Below, piece after piece: positions 39,938 to 47,487 of a stretch of DNA of 61,092 nt. The DNA lies in NCBI RefSeq assembly GCF_000787855.1, contig NZ_BBPQ01000003.1, positions 8,760 through 69,851 of the forward strand, read 5' to 3'. Each line of letters starts with the position of its first letter. Positions within the stretch are counted from its first letter, which is position 1. Origin of the DNA: Streptacidiphilus anmyonensis. GTDB taxonomy: Bacteria > Actinomycetota > Actinomycetes > Streptomycetales > Streptomycetaceae. Position numbers and translations under genes: made by a program. Below the pieces are notes generated by a model. It saw only the letters and a list, made by a program, of their open reading frames with translations. It was not told where the DNA came from and made no database searches.

Positions 39938-42766
39938 CCTGCTCCGTCCCTCCGCCCCGGGGCGGAGGGACGGGGCTGTGGACCCCACGACCTCGGCGAG
40001 CTGCGCCCTGGAGGTGACACCCAGCCGCGGGAAGACCCGGTACAGATGCGAGCCGATGGTGCGCGGCGACAGGTGGAGCTGCTCGCCGATCTCACGGTTG
40101 GAGAGCCCCTGCCCGGCCAGCCGGGCGATGCGCAGCTCCTGAGCGCTCAGCAGGCGGGCGGCGCCTGCGCGGTCGACGACGGGCAGGGCTCCACGGTCCG
40201 GGCGCTCCCCGGAGGCGCGCAGCTCGGCGGCGATGCGTGCGGCTCTGGCATCGGCGCCCATCACGGCGAAGCCCGTGGCGGCGCGACGCAGTGTCACGCG
40301 GGAGTGCGCGAGCTGATGCCGGCGACGCAGCCAGCGGCCGTGGGCCAGGCGCAGCATCGCCTCGAGGGACGGCCAGCGGTGCAGGTCGAGCGCGCAGGAC
40401 GCGGTGAACAGGGCCTCGGCCTCGGTGTCGTCCGCTGCCAAGGCCCTTGCCACCGCGAGCTGGACCGCTGCCAGCGGACTCGGGTCCGGAAGTACGGCCC
40501 TTTCCCAACGATCAAGCAGTTCCTGGGCCTCGGGGCCGGCGCCGAGGTGGGCGGCGGCTTCGGCGAAGGGGACGAGGCCGAACAGCGTGCCGGCCCCCGA
40601 CCCCGGTTCGCGCAGCAGGGCCGACAGCGTGGCGAAGCCCCCGGGAAAGTCCCCACCCTCGACCTGAGCCAGGGCGACGCCCAGAGCGAGCAGGTCATCG
40701 ATGCCGCCGAAGGACCGCCGGGCCGCTTCGAGGCGCGCGGAATCCCGGAACGTGACGACCTGTCCGGTCCGCAGGCCGCAGGTCAGTTCCGCCAGGCAGT
40801 GCGCGGCTGCGGCGTGGTCGCCTTGCGCGTGCCGGTCGGCCAGCGCCCGGCAGCGGTGGAGCGTCTGCTCGGCCTGGCTCCAGTCACCCAGGGCCAGGTG
40901 GGCGACGGCCTGCCGAACGAGGAGCCGAGGCAGCTGATCAGCGGTGCCACGGAAGAGGTGGCGCTGCTCGGCCTGACGCTGGAGGTCCAGTGCCCGAACC
41001 GGGTCGCCGGCGTAGAGGGCCGCTTCGGCGAACTGCTCAACGTGCTGGAGCGGCATCGTGCTCAGGCCGCCTACCGCGGCGAGCCGTCGGACGATCACGG
41101 CCCCACGGCGCATGGGCGCCACGGTGGCCTCGACGTGCAGCGACCGGGGGTCGGTCCCGACGCCCGGCAGCCGGTCGAGGTAGCGCAGCAGGGCTTGCGC
41201 TCCGGCGGTGTCGCGGACGAGCGAGGGCGCTGTGAGGCGGGCCAGGGCCAGTGCGCTGTCCGTCTCTCCGTCTTCCTGCGGAGCGGGCCAGGTTCCGGGG
41301 TCGGTCTGCGACGGCTTGTGGTCCGGCGCATCGGTCAGGGCCCGACTGTGCAGGCGGGCCAGCGGCGGCAGGGGGAGCCGGGAGGCTCGGTGGGCCAGTC
41401 GGCGTGCCAGGTGCGGCATCCCCAGGTCGGAGGCCAACTGGGCGGCCTGCAACGTCAGCGGACCGCGGCGGGTCGGGTCCGGGTGCAGCTGGGCTGCTCG
41501 CTGGAGCAGCCGGACCGCCCCCAGCGTCTGTCCCCGCTCTAGAGCCAGGTGCGACACGGACGCGAGCCGGTCCGCCAGTGCCGGGTCCGGGCCGTCGACG
41601 GACTGGGACAGATGCCACAGGTGCTCGGCGGAGCCTTCCGGCAGCTCCGCCGCGAGGGCCGCATGTGCGCGCCGGCACTGTTCCAGGGCGACCCCGTGGA
41701 TCGCCGCGCCGGCTGTCGCGGGATGGCGGAACACGAGGCGCGCGCCCTTGATGTGCACGATGCGAGCGAGCTCCGCGGGTTCCAGATCCGCGAAGTCGAG
41801 TGCTGTCTCGGCGAGCCGGCCGGCCGCCGCCAGCAGCAGGGGGAGCTCGGCTTCGGGGTGGAGCGCGGCGACCAGCAGGAGATCCCGCGTCCTGGCCGGA
41901 AGCCGGGGTGCCTCGGGCGTGAGGGCGGCGGCCAGTCGGTCCGAGGACAACGGCCGGTGCGGAGCGGATTCGTCCGTCGCAGCCGGCAGTTCCAGCAGGG
42001 CGAGGGGATTGCCCGCGGCTGTGGCCAGGAGCTCGCTGACGGTGTGCGGGTCGTTGCCGGGGCGCCGCTGTGCGAGAAGTGAGGTCGCGTCGGTCGTGGA
42101 CAGCGGGCCGAGCGCGATCTCCGGCAGACCGGCCAGGGTGACGTCCTGCGGGTGGTCCGACCGGGAGCCGATCAGGAAGCCCAGCGCGGTGCCCTCCGTG
42201 CGCCGGGCGCTGAAGGAGAGGATCTCGCGGCTCGCCGCGTCCAGGGCGTCCCAGTCGTCGACGGTCACGAGGAGCGGCCGGGCCTCCGCGGCCGAGACGA
42301 GGGCACGGAACACGGCGAAGGGGAGTCGCGGGTCGGTTTCCGCGGCCCCTTCCCCGCCCACCAGCAGGCTCTCCAGCAGCCGGGCCTCTCGGCGGGCGGT
42401 CGTCGATCCGGCTGCCAGGACCGGCCAGATGAGCTGGGGCAGCGCCGAGAGGGGGGACGGACTGCCGCCGCGGATGCCCGCGCAGCGCAGGACCCGCCCG
42501 CCCGCACCGTCGGCGAGCTCGACCACCGCGTTCAGCAGCTCGGTCTTGCCGGAACCCGCCGTGCCGAGGACGACCTGGGCCGCGCCGTGTGCGCGCGCCT
42601 GACGCAGGAACGTCCGGAGCCGACGGAGTTCGGCGTCGCGGCCGACGAATCCCGGCCGTGGCGAGAGCGGGGCGGCGAGCACGTCGTAGACGTGGGTGGA
42701 GCCCTCGGCCGGGTCCTGGGTCGGCTCCGGGCTCACCGGCCAGGAGACGTCGGGCTGAATGGTCAT
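39899..42766 (-). CDS. LAL-type LuxR regulator 2
   Basis: 955 residues. Walker A GTAGSGKT (68-75), LLVTVDDWDALDAAS as Walker B, a long TPR-like body, and the HTH LSAQELRIARLAGQGLSNRE ... HLSPRTIGSHLYRVF about 65 residues from the end, followed by an unusual 28-residue basic tail (PSLRPGAEGRSRSALAELRRELDA). Part of that tail is encoded by a perfect 30-bp palindrome. ATG 42766 with AAGGGGG 5 nt upstream is chosen over an in-frame start at 43111 inside the next gene. No 18-bp regulon motif is upstream; instead an exact inverted repeat lies at 42880-42898. Confidence 0.85.
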   Translation of the reverse strand: MTIQPDVSWPVSPEPTQDPAEGSTHVYDVLAAPLSPRPGFVGRDAELRRLRTFLRQARAHGAAQVVLGTAGSGKTELLNAVVELADGAGGRVLRCAGIRGGSPSPLSALPQLIWPVLAAGSTTARREARLLESLLVGGEGAAETDPRLPFAVFRALVSAAEARPLLVTVDDWDALDAASREILSFSARRTEGTALGFLIGSRSDHPQDVTLAGLPEIALGPLSTTDATSLLAQRRPGNDPHTVSELLATAAGNPLALLELPAATDESAPHRPLSSDRLAAALTPEAPRLPARTRDLLLVAALHPEAELPLLLAAAGRLAETALDFADLEPAELARIVHIKGARLVFRHPATAGAAIHGVALEQCRRAHAALAAELPEGSAEHLWHLSQSVDGPDPALADRLASVSHLALERGQTLGAVRLLQRAAQLHPDPTRRGPLTLQAAQLASDLGMPHLARRLAHRASRLPLPPLARLHSRALTDAPDHKPSQTDPGTWPAPQEDGETDSALALARLTAPSLVRDTAGAQALLRYLDRLPGVGTDPRSLHVEATVAPMRRGAVIVRRLAAVGGLSTMPLQHVEQFAEAALYAGDPVRALDLQRQAEQRHLFRGTADQLPRLLVRQAVAHLALGDWSQAEQTLHRCRALADRHAQGDHAAAAHCLAELTCGLRTGQVVTFRDSARLEAARRSFGGIDDLLALGVALAQVEGGDFPGGFATLSALLREPGSGAGTLFGLVPFAEAAAHLGAGPEAQELLDRWERAVLPDPSPLAAVQLAVARALAADDTEAEALFTASCALDLHRWPSLEAMLRLAHGRWLRRRHQLAHSRVTLRRAATGFAVMGADARAARIAAELRASGERPDRGALPVVDRAGAARLLSAQELRIARLAGQGLSNREIGEQLHLSPRTIGSHLYRVFPRLGVTSRAQLAEVVGSTAPSLRPGAEGRSRSALAELRRELDA
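39944..39973. terminator. Perfect 30-bp palindrome at the LAL1/LAL2 convergence
   Basis: 15-bp arms with no spacer (CCGTCCCTCCGCCCC and its complement), beginning 6 bp after the LAL1 stop and lying inside the 3' coding end of LAL2. It should fold into a very stable hairpin in both transcripts, a probable bidirectional terminator. Confidence 0.65.
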
Positions 42767-42879
42767 GAAGGCCCCCTTCCGCGTGCGGTGCGCGCTCCGC
42801 GGGGGAGATGGGTGCGGGAGCGCACGTCGTGTGCTTCTCCATCCCAACGCCGCGCCGGCCCGTGAACCAGGAAGTTGGC

Positions 42880-42898
42880 ATGCAGCTTGGCTGCATGT
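42880..42898. promoter_or_regulatory. Exact inverted repeat CATGCAGC-TTG-GCTGCATG
   Basis: 8-bp arms with a 3-bp spacer, 114 bp before the ATG of LAL gene 2 and just past the stop of the SsgA-like gene. Its AT content is higher than a terminator stem usually has, so an operator for LAL2 is more likely. Confidence 0.5.
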
Positions 42899-42905
42899 CC
42901 TGGCC

Positions 42906-43358
42906 TCAGCGCAGCAGGTGGTCGAATTCGGCCTCCCAGTCGATGAGTTCCGGTTCGCGACCGCGAGGGACCAAGGTGAGCGTCTCGCCGAGCCAGGTCC
43001 GCAGGAGATCCGCGGGGAACTCCAAGACGGCGGAGCTGTGGCGCCCCCGCAGGAGCATCCGCAGCGCGGTCCCGCCCCGGGACGGGTGCGGCGGCCAGAT
43101 CCGGACGTCACCCTCTCCGCACCGGGTGCGCAGGCCGGTGATGAGGAGTTCGCGGGACACCACCCAGGAGGCGACGATCCCGCCGGGCCGGGGGAAGTCG
43201 AGGGTGACCGCGAACGGCTCGCGGACGTCGTAGCTGAGCTGTGCGTCCAGCGTCAGGAACTCCCACTCGTGCACCAGCATCCGGGGTTGAAGGTGAAGCG
43301 AGACAGTGGTGGCGCGGGGGACGGACGGACCGTGGGGCGCGGCGTCGGAATGCTGCAT
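42906..43358 (-). CDS. SsgA-like protein (SALP), sporulation/cell division
   Basis: 150 residues of the SsgA/SALP family: AQLSYDVREPFAVTLDFPRP near 43-62, then VSRELLITGLRTRCGEGDVRIWP near 71-93 and the C-terminal LEFPADLLRTWLGETLTLVP. These proteins are specific to morphologically complex actinomycetes and control septum placement and spore wall growth. ATG 43358 follows GGAG by 6 nt. It lies downstream of the hydrolase at 43493 on the same strand but is separated by a strong hairpin. Confidence 0.88.
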   Translation of the reverse strand: MQHSDAAPHGPSVPRATTVSLHLQPRMLVHEWEFLTLDAQLSYDVREPFAVTLDFPRPGGIVASWVVSRELLITGLRTRCGEGDVRIWPPHPSRGGTALRMLLRGRHSSAVLEFPADLLRTWLGETLTLVPRGREPELIDWEAEFDHLLR

Positions 43359-43399
43359 GCGGGTCTCCAAGCGTCGGAGGGAACGGAGGGGATACGCGC

Positions 43400-43464
43400 C
43401 GCGCGGGCGGCTGGTTCGGCGGCTCGGCCGTCGGTGCGGAGCCGTCGGACCAGCCGCCCGCGCG
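43400..43464. terminator. Large hairpin between hydrolase and SsgA-like gene
   Basis: 16-bp arms CGCGCGGGCGGCTGGT (43400-43415) and ACCAGCCGCCCGCGCG (43449-43464) pair exactly, with further inner GGCGGCTC/GAGCCGTC pairing. It terminates the hydrolase transcript. Confidence 0.7.
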
Positions 43465-43492
43465 CGGACCGCGGGACTGTCGGCCGCGGGGC

Positions 43493-44491
43493 TCAGCCGA
43501 AGAAGCGCATCAGCAGCTGCGCCATCTCCTGGGGGTGCTCCTCGAAGATCCAGTGGCCGGAGTTCGGGATGACGACGCCCTGGACGTGGGCGGCGTACGT
43601 GCGGACCTGGTCCGCCACGTTCGCACCCAGGCTGTTCGAGGCGCCGACCGCGAGCACCGGCATGGGCAGGGGCTTCTTGGACAGCACCGCGTTGTCACGG
43701 ATGTCCTGGCCGAGGGACCGGAACCAGCCGAGGCTCGCCCGCAGGTGGGCCGGGTCACTGATCCCGCGGGCGTACACGGAGACGGCGTCGGGAGCGGCCG
43801 CCGCGTCCTTGCGGACCGCGAACATCCGGATGAACAGGTCGACCCAGGTCTGCTCGCGGCCGTGGATCATCTGCTCGGGAAGACCGTCGGTGACATTGAA
43901 GAACCCGAAGTTCCAGACGCCGGGACCCTGCGCCGTCAGGGCGGGGAACCGGTAGATGCTCTGGTCGGGGATCGGGGCCTCCGAGAGGACCAGCCTGGAC
44001 ACTTCGTCCGGATGCTGGGCCGCGTACGAGTAGGCCACCATGGAGCCGATGTCGTGGCCCACCAGGTCGATGTGGTGCTGCAGGCCGAGCTCGGTCAGCA
44101 GCGCGTACACGTCCTGCGCCATCGTCTTCTTGTCGTAGCCCGTGGCGGGGGCGCTGGATCCGCCCGCCCCGCGCAGATCGGGGGCGATGACGGTGTAGTG
44201 CCGGGCCAGTGTCGGCAGCACGTCCCGGTACTCGTACCAGGTCTCCGGATAGCCGTGCAGCAGCACCAGCGTGGGGCCGTGGCCGCCGCGGACGTAGTCG
44301 ACGGTGATGCCGTTGGCGCGGGTGCGGTGCTCGGCGAAACCGGCCGGCAAGCTGGAGTGCGCCTGCGCGGCCTGAGTGGTGGCCGACGCGACGGCGGCCT
44401 GGGCGATGCCCACGGTCGACGCGGCGAGGAGGGTGAGGGCGACGGAGGCCCGGAGCGGTGTGCGGACGAGCCGCCTGAGGTTCTTGGACAT
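43493..44491 (-). CDS. Secreted alpha/beta hydrolase, epoxide hydrolase/dehalogenase-like
   Basis: 332 residues. A cleavable signal or anchor lies at 10-40. The HGYPE oxyanion motif (79-83), nucleophile Asp147 in LVGHDIGS and the histidine in PNSGHWIFEE near 317 form the catalytic set of epoxide hydrolases and haloalkane dehalogenases; an Asp instead of Ser at the elbow makes ester hydrolysis unlikely. A copy of the 18-bp regulon motif (site A) and a TAGCGT -10 lie upstream; the -10 ends 7 nt before ATG 44491, so the mRNA may be leaderless. It is divergent from the WhiB-like gene. Confidence 0.88.
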   Translation of the reverse strand: MSKNLRRLVRTPLRASVALTLLAASTVGIAQAAVASATTQAAQAHSSLPAGFAEHRTRANGITVDYVRGGHGPTLVLLHGYPETWYEYRDVLPTLARHYTVIAPDLRGAGGSSAPATGYDKKTMAQDVYALLTELGLQHHIDLVGHDIGSMVAYSYAAQHPDEVSRLVLSEAPIPDQSIYRFPALTAQGPGVWNFGFFNVTDGLPEQMIHGREQTWVDLFIRMFAVRKDAAAAPDAVSVYARGISDPAHLRASLGWFRSLGQDIRDNAVLSKKPLPMPVLAVGASNSLGANVADQVRTYAAHVQGVVIPNSGHWIFEEHPQEMAQLLMRFFG

Positions 44492-44498
44492 ACCCCGG

Positions 44499-44504
44499 AC
44501 GCTA
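44499..44504 (-). promoter_or_regulatory. -10-like hexamer TAGCGT for the hydrolase
   Basis: TAGCGT (read on the minus strand, 44504 to 44499), 20 bp after motif A and 7 nt before the ATG. The same hexamer occurs before the LAL gene at 56036. Confidence 0.55.
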
Positions 44505-44524
44505 GAAGCGGGCCGGTGCGCGGG

Positions 44525-44542
44525 GCTTCCGTCGGTCGACTG
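44525..44542 (-). promoter_or_regulatory. Regulon motif site A (hydrolase)
   Basis: On the minus strand: CAGTCGACCGACGGAAGC, a full match to CAGTC-N4-GAC-N2-AAGC. 20 bp further is TAGCGT. Confidence 0.8.
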
Positions 44543-44585
44543 ATCCCGGCCGCCCGTGGCAGGCCGCGCACGCAGCCCACTCGAC

Positions 44586-44603
44586 CAGTCAGGAGACTCA
44601 AGC
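44586..44603 (+). promoter_or_regulatory. Regulon motif site B (WhiB-like gene)
   Basis: CAGTCAGGAGACTCAAGC, a full match. 20 bp later is TAGGTT (44624-44629). It is 43 bp from site A, which points the other way. Confidence 0.8.
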
Positions 44604-44724
44604 GGCCGGGTCGACGCCGCTCGTAGGTTCGCGGTGTGCAGGACAGCAGCCCCACGCGGTCCACGCGCCACGGCGTGGGCCTGGCCAGGCCACCCCGGCC
44701 CGACCCGACGGAACGGAGAGCGTC

Positions 44725-45036
44725 ATGACGATCCATCAGTACCGGCCGGTGGCCGCCTGCTGGGAGTGGCAGCAGCGCGCGAGCTGCCGCGGGATGGACA
44801 GCTCGGTCTTCTTCTCCCCGACCGGCGAGCGGGGTGACGCGCGCCGTGCCCGCGAAAGGCTGGCCCGGGCCGTCTGCGCCGGATGCGAGGTCCGCGAGAC
44901 CTGCGCGGCGACCGCGCTGCGGGCCGGGGAGAGGTTCGGTCTGTGGGGCGGTCTGTCCGAACGGGAGCGGGAGGAACTCCAGCTCCGGAGGAGTCGCTCC
45001 CGCGCGGCGGAGAGCGGGATGAGGAGGCGGGCATGA
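44725..45036 (+). CDS. WhiB-like (Wbl) iron-sulfur regulator
   Basis: 103 residues with the four-cysteine cluster ligands Cys21, Cys51, Cys54 and Cys60 (CAGCEVRETC) and the GLWGG turn (73-77) that is needed to bind the major sigma factor. Wbl proteins hold a [4Fe-4S] cluster sensitive to O2 or NO and act with SigA/HrdB at promoters; the C-terminal Arg-rich end (RRSRSRAAESGMRRR) is the usual DNA-binding part. The gene has the 18-bp regulon motif 122 bp upstream. Its stop overlaps the start of the SnoaL-like gene (ATGA). Confidence 0.92.
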   Translation: MTIHQYRPVAACWEWQQRASCRGMDSSVFFSPTGERGDARRARERLARAVCAGCEVRETCAATALRAGERFGLWGGLSEREREELQLRRSRSRAAESGMRRRA

Positions 45037-45446
45037 CGGGTGTTTCGCATCAGCACGACGAGGCGGCGCTGGAGGTCGTTCGTCAGGCGTACGCGTTCCT
45101 CGAGGGCACCCGGTCCGGCTGGGAGGACCTGGTGACCGAGGACGTCGTCATCCGGCAGTCGCCGGAGGCTCCGTGGGGTGGGCGCCACGAGGGGCCGGAC
45201 GGGTTCCGGCGCTTCCTCGCGCTCTTCGGCTCCGCCGCGCGCAGCCGGCTCGAGTCGCGGGAGCTGTTCGTGGCCGCCGACCTGATCGTCCAGGTGGGCG
45301 TCTCGCGCGGGGAGATCCTCTGCACCGGCGCGACCTTCGAGACCCGGGAGATCCACCTGTGGCGGGTCCGCGACGGGCGGATCGCCGCGCTGGACATCCA
45401 CGTCGAGTCCGCTCCGCTGCTCGCGGCGCTCGGCAGTCGGGACTGA
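45033..45446 (+). CDS. SnoaL-like (NTF2 fold) protein
   Basis: 137 residues, a compact cone-fold domain: LEVVRQAYAFLEGTRSGWEDLVTEDVVIRQ at the start, GGRHEGPDGFRRFLALFG near 50-67, and LIVQVGVSRGEILCTGATFE with a final IAALDIHVE strand. SnoaL-like proteins include hydrolases, isomerases and binding proteins; no catalytic residue set can be assigned. It is translated with the Wbl gene (4-bp overlap, GAGGAGG upstream). Confidence 0.8.
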   Translation: MTGVSHQHDEAALEVVRQAYAFLEGTRSGWEDLVTEDVVIRQSPEAPWGGRHEGPDGFRRFLALFGSAARSRLESRELFVAADLIVQVGVSRGEILCTGATFETREIHLWRVRDGRIAALDIHVESAPLLAALGSRD

Positions 45447-45461
45447 CGGAGAAGACCCGAC

Positions 45462-45513
45462 GGCGACGGCCGGAGGATCCCACCGCGGGTGGTGGGGTCC
45501 TCCGGCCGTCGCC
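45462..45513. terminator. Strong bidirectional terminator
   Basis: 23-nt arms at 45462-45484 and 45491-45513 (GGCGACGGCC... and ...GGCCGTCGCC) pair completely apart from one G-U position, with a 6-nt loop, between the convergent SnoaL-like and FMN reductase genes. Confidence 0.85.
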
Positions 45514-45533
45514 TGCGTTCGTCCGTGCGAGGC

Positions 45534-46115
45534 TCAGGCGCCGGCCGCCGGTTCACGCAGCGCGCTGAGCGCGCCGTCCAGCTGCCGCAGCTCGTCGAAG
45601 ACCGCACGCAGGGAGTCCGCTGCCGCCTGCGCGGGTTCGAGCTGCCCGGCCGCGTCGACGAGTCCGCCGACGAAGGGGAGCGCCACCGCGTCCGGCACGA
45701 CCGTCATGCCGACCGCGGCCACCACCTGCTTGATCATCTGCGCTGCGCGCGTGCCGCCGGCCAGGCCGCCGTAGCTCACCAGTCCCACCGGCTTGTAGCG
45801 CCACTCGTGGAAGAGGTAGTCGATCGCGTTCTTCAGGTCGGCGTTGAACCCGTGGTTGTACTCGGGCATCACGAAGACGAACGCGTCCAGCGCGTCCACC
45901 GTGTCGCTCCAGCGCCTCGTGTGCGGGTGAAGGTAGTTGCGCAGGCGCGGGTGGTGCGGTTCGTCGAGGAACGGCAGCGCCGTGTCGCGCAGGTCGATGG
46001 CGGCGACCTCGGCGAAGCCTCCGTGGCGCAGCGCCTCCGACTCCACCCATCGCCCGACGGCGGGTCCGACGCGCCCGGGGCGCGTGCTCGCGGTGATGAT
46101 GCCGAGACTGGTCAA
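45534..46115 (-). CDS. NADPH-dependent FMN reductase family protein
   Basis: 193 residues of the flavodoxin-like FMN reductase family: LGIITASTRPGRVG (3-16) is the phosphate-binding start, and VMPEYNHGFNADLKNAIDYL (near 80-99) and YGGLAGGTRA near 115 are the flavin site. It should reduce FMN or quinones with NADPH. The TTG start at 46115 has AGAGGA 8 nt upstream. It lies 61 bp after the metallo-hydrolase gene on the same strand, so both are probably under motif C. Confidence 0.88.
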   Translation of the reverse strand: MTSLGIITASTRPGRVGPAVGRWVESEALRHGGFAEVAAIDLRDTALPFLDEPHHPRLRNYLHPHTRRWSDTVDALDAFVFVMPEYNHGFNADLKNAIDYLFHEWRYKPVGLVSYGGLAGGTRAAQMIKQVVAAVGMTVVPDAVALPFVGGLVDAAGQLEPAQAAADSLRAVFDELRQLDGALSALREPAAGA

Positions 46116-46176
46116 GGGATCGATCCTCTCTGCGGGCCGGGGCGGCCGACGCCGCCTCCGGTAGGGGACGACGGAC

Positions 46177-47253
46177 TCAGGCGTGCACGCCGAAGGGGCC
46201 GAGCACGTCGCTGTCGATGCGCAGGGACTCCAGCATCGCGGCGGCGTTGTCGACGGTGAAGACGTCTGCGGCGGCCAGTCGACCGAGGTACTTCGCCGTC
46301 ACGGGGCCGGCCGCGCGTTCGGCGACGGCCTCCAGGTAGGTCCTGAAGACGGCCCAGGAGTTGCCGGTGGGGCCGTACTTGGCGAAGAAGGGGGTCGGGT
46401 CCACGCCCTCCAGGGCCGACTTGGCGCTGTCGCGCAGATCGCCCACGTACTGCCGCTGGAGCTCCGCGTCCGCGCGGGTGCCGAGGCGGCCGAGGTGGCC
46501 GCCCACCAGGGTGTTCCAGCGGTAGCCGAGGGCCACGTCGTGCGCCCGGATCCAGCCGGGGACGTCCTGCGAGACCGCCAGCCGGGTGAACGGCACCCAG
46601 CCCGGATACACCACGTCGACGACCATCAGCGTCCGCTGGCGGGGCGCGCGGACGAAGATGTTGTCGGGCGCGTGGTTCGGCCCGTGGTAGTGCAACTCCA
46701 GCCGCTCGCCGCCGACCTCGACGACCAGGTGGTCCTCGAAGACGGTGTCCGGAGCAGGCCGCAGCGGGTCGGCCGCGCGGCGCAGCAGCCATCGGTTCTC
46801 GGCGTGCCCGATCCGTTCGGCTCCGCCGAACAGCCCGGAGGCGCCGATGTGGTCCGCGTGGGAGTGCGAGTGGATCAGGTGGGTGACCCGGTTGGGCAGC
46901 CCGGCGGGACGGGTGACGTCGTCGATCGCGCGCTGGAGGTTGTGGCCGAGCGTGGGCGGGGCGTCGACCAGCATGACGCCCTCACGCGTCGTCAGGAACA
47001 TCGCCTGGTAGCTGCCGTCGGTGACCCAGTGCAGCGCGTCCGCGATCGGCGCGACGTAGTACCCGGCGGCGTTGAGGGCCGGGCCGAGCGACGACGGCGG
47101 GACCGGGGCGAAGTCGGGGAGGGTGTCGGCGCGCGCGGGGCTGGCCAGGTCGAGGCCGGTCAGGGCGGCTGCGGCGGGCACGGCGGCGGCGACGGCCGCG
47201 TGACGCAGGAAGGTGCGGCGGGGCGCGGGTGTGCGCACGAAGTCGGCGGGCAA
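46177..47253 (-). CDS. Metallo-beta-lactamase fold hydrolase with Tat-type signal
   Basis: 358 residues. The start has a twin-arginine pattern (RRTFLRH, 12-18) and a hydrophobic segment. The MBL metal site is present: HSHADH (130-135), a Gly/His-rich NHAPDNIF near 197-204, an aspartate in LMVVDVVYPG and a late histidine in LVGGHLGRL. MBL-fold enzymes include lactonases, thiolesterases and beta-lactamases; the substrate is unknown. TTG 47253 is chosen: AGAGGA lies 5 nt upstream and the inferred transcription start (near 47291) excludes the ATG at 47301. A longer frame to 48267 is a shadow. Confidence 0.85.
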   Translation of the reverse strand: MPADFVRTPAPRRTFLRHAAVAAAVPAAAALTGLDLASPARADTLPDFAPVPPSSLGPALNAAGYYVAPIADALHWVTDGSYQAMFLTTREGVMLVDAPPTLGHNLQRAIDDVTRPAGLPNRVTHLIHSHSHADHIGASGLFGGAERIGHAENRWLLRRAADPLRPAPDTVFEDHLVVEVGGERLELHYHGPNHAPDNIFVRAPRQRTLMVVDVVYPGWVPFTRLAVSQDVPGWIRAHDVALGYRWNTLVGGHLGRLGTRADAELQRQYVGDLRDSAKSALEGVDPTPFFAKYGPTGNSWAVFRTYLEAVAERAAGPVTAKYLGRLAAADVFTVDNAAAMLESLRIDSDVLGPFGVHA

Positions 47254-47322
47254 GGTGGTCCTCTTTCCCTGTGGGGGACGGGCATGGATGTGACCGAGCA
47301 TCAGGGGCCGTCGGTCCCCGGC

Positions 47323-47340
47323 GCTTCGGTCAGTCGACTG
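47323..47340 (-). promoter_or_regulatory. Regulon motif site C (MBL hydrolase operon)
   Basis: On the minus strand: CAGTCGACTGACCGAAGC, a full match. The first ten bases CAGTCGACTG are themselves a perfect palindrome. 19 bp further is TGATGC, a weak -10. Confidence 0.8.
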
Positions 47341-47383
47341 AGGCCGCCTGCCTGACGTGGAGGTGGGAGGCGGCGGCCAGGGC

Positions 47384-47401
47384 CAGTCGGTCGACTGAAG
47401 C
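47384..47401 (+). promoter_or_regulatory. Regulon motif site D (alpha/beta hydrolase)
   Basis: CAGTCGGTCGACTGAAGC, a full match, and the only site where the two halves CAGTC and GACTG are exact inverted repeats at the normal spacing. It is 43 bp from site C, which points the other way. Confidence 0.8.
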
Positions 47402-47487
47402 GGTCCCCGGGCTGCCCGGAGCAGCCTGGCGGGGTCGCGCAGCAGCTGCGACGACAGCCCCCACTCCGTGAAGTGAAGGAGAAACCC

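Noticed and set aside
40046-42602. Large plus-strand open frames over LAL gene 2
   Set aside because: Antisense shadows; the minus frame has Walker motifs and the LuxR HTH.
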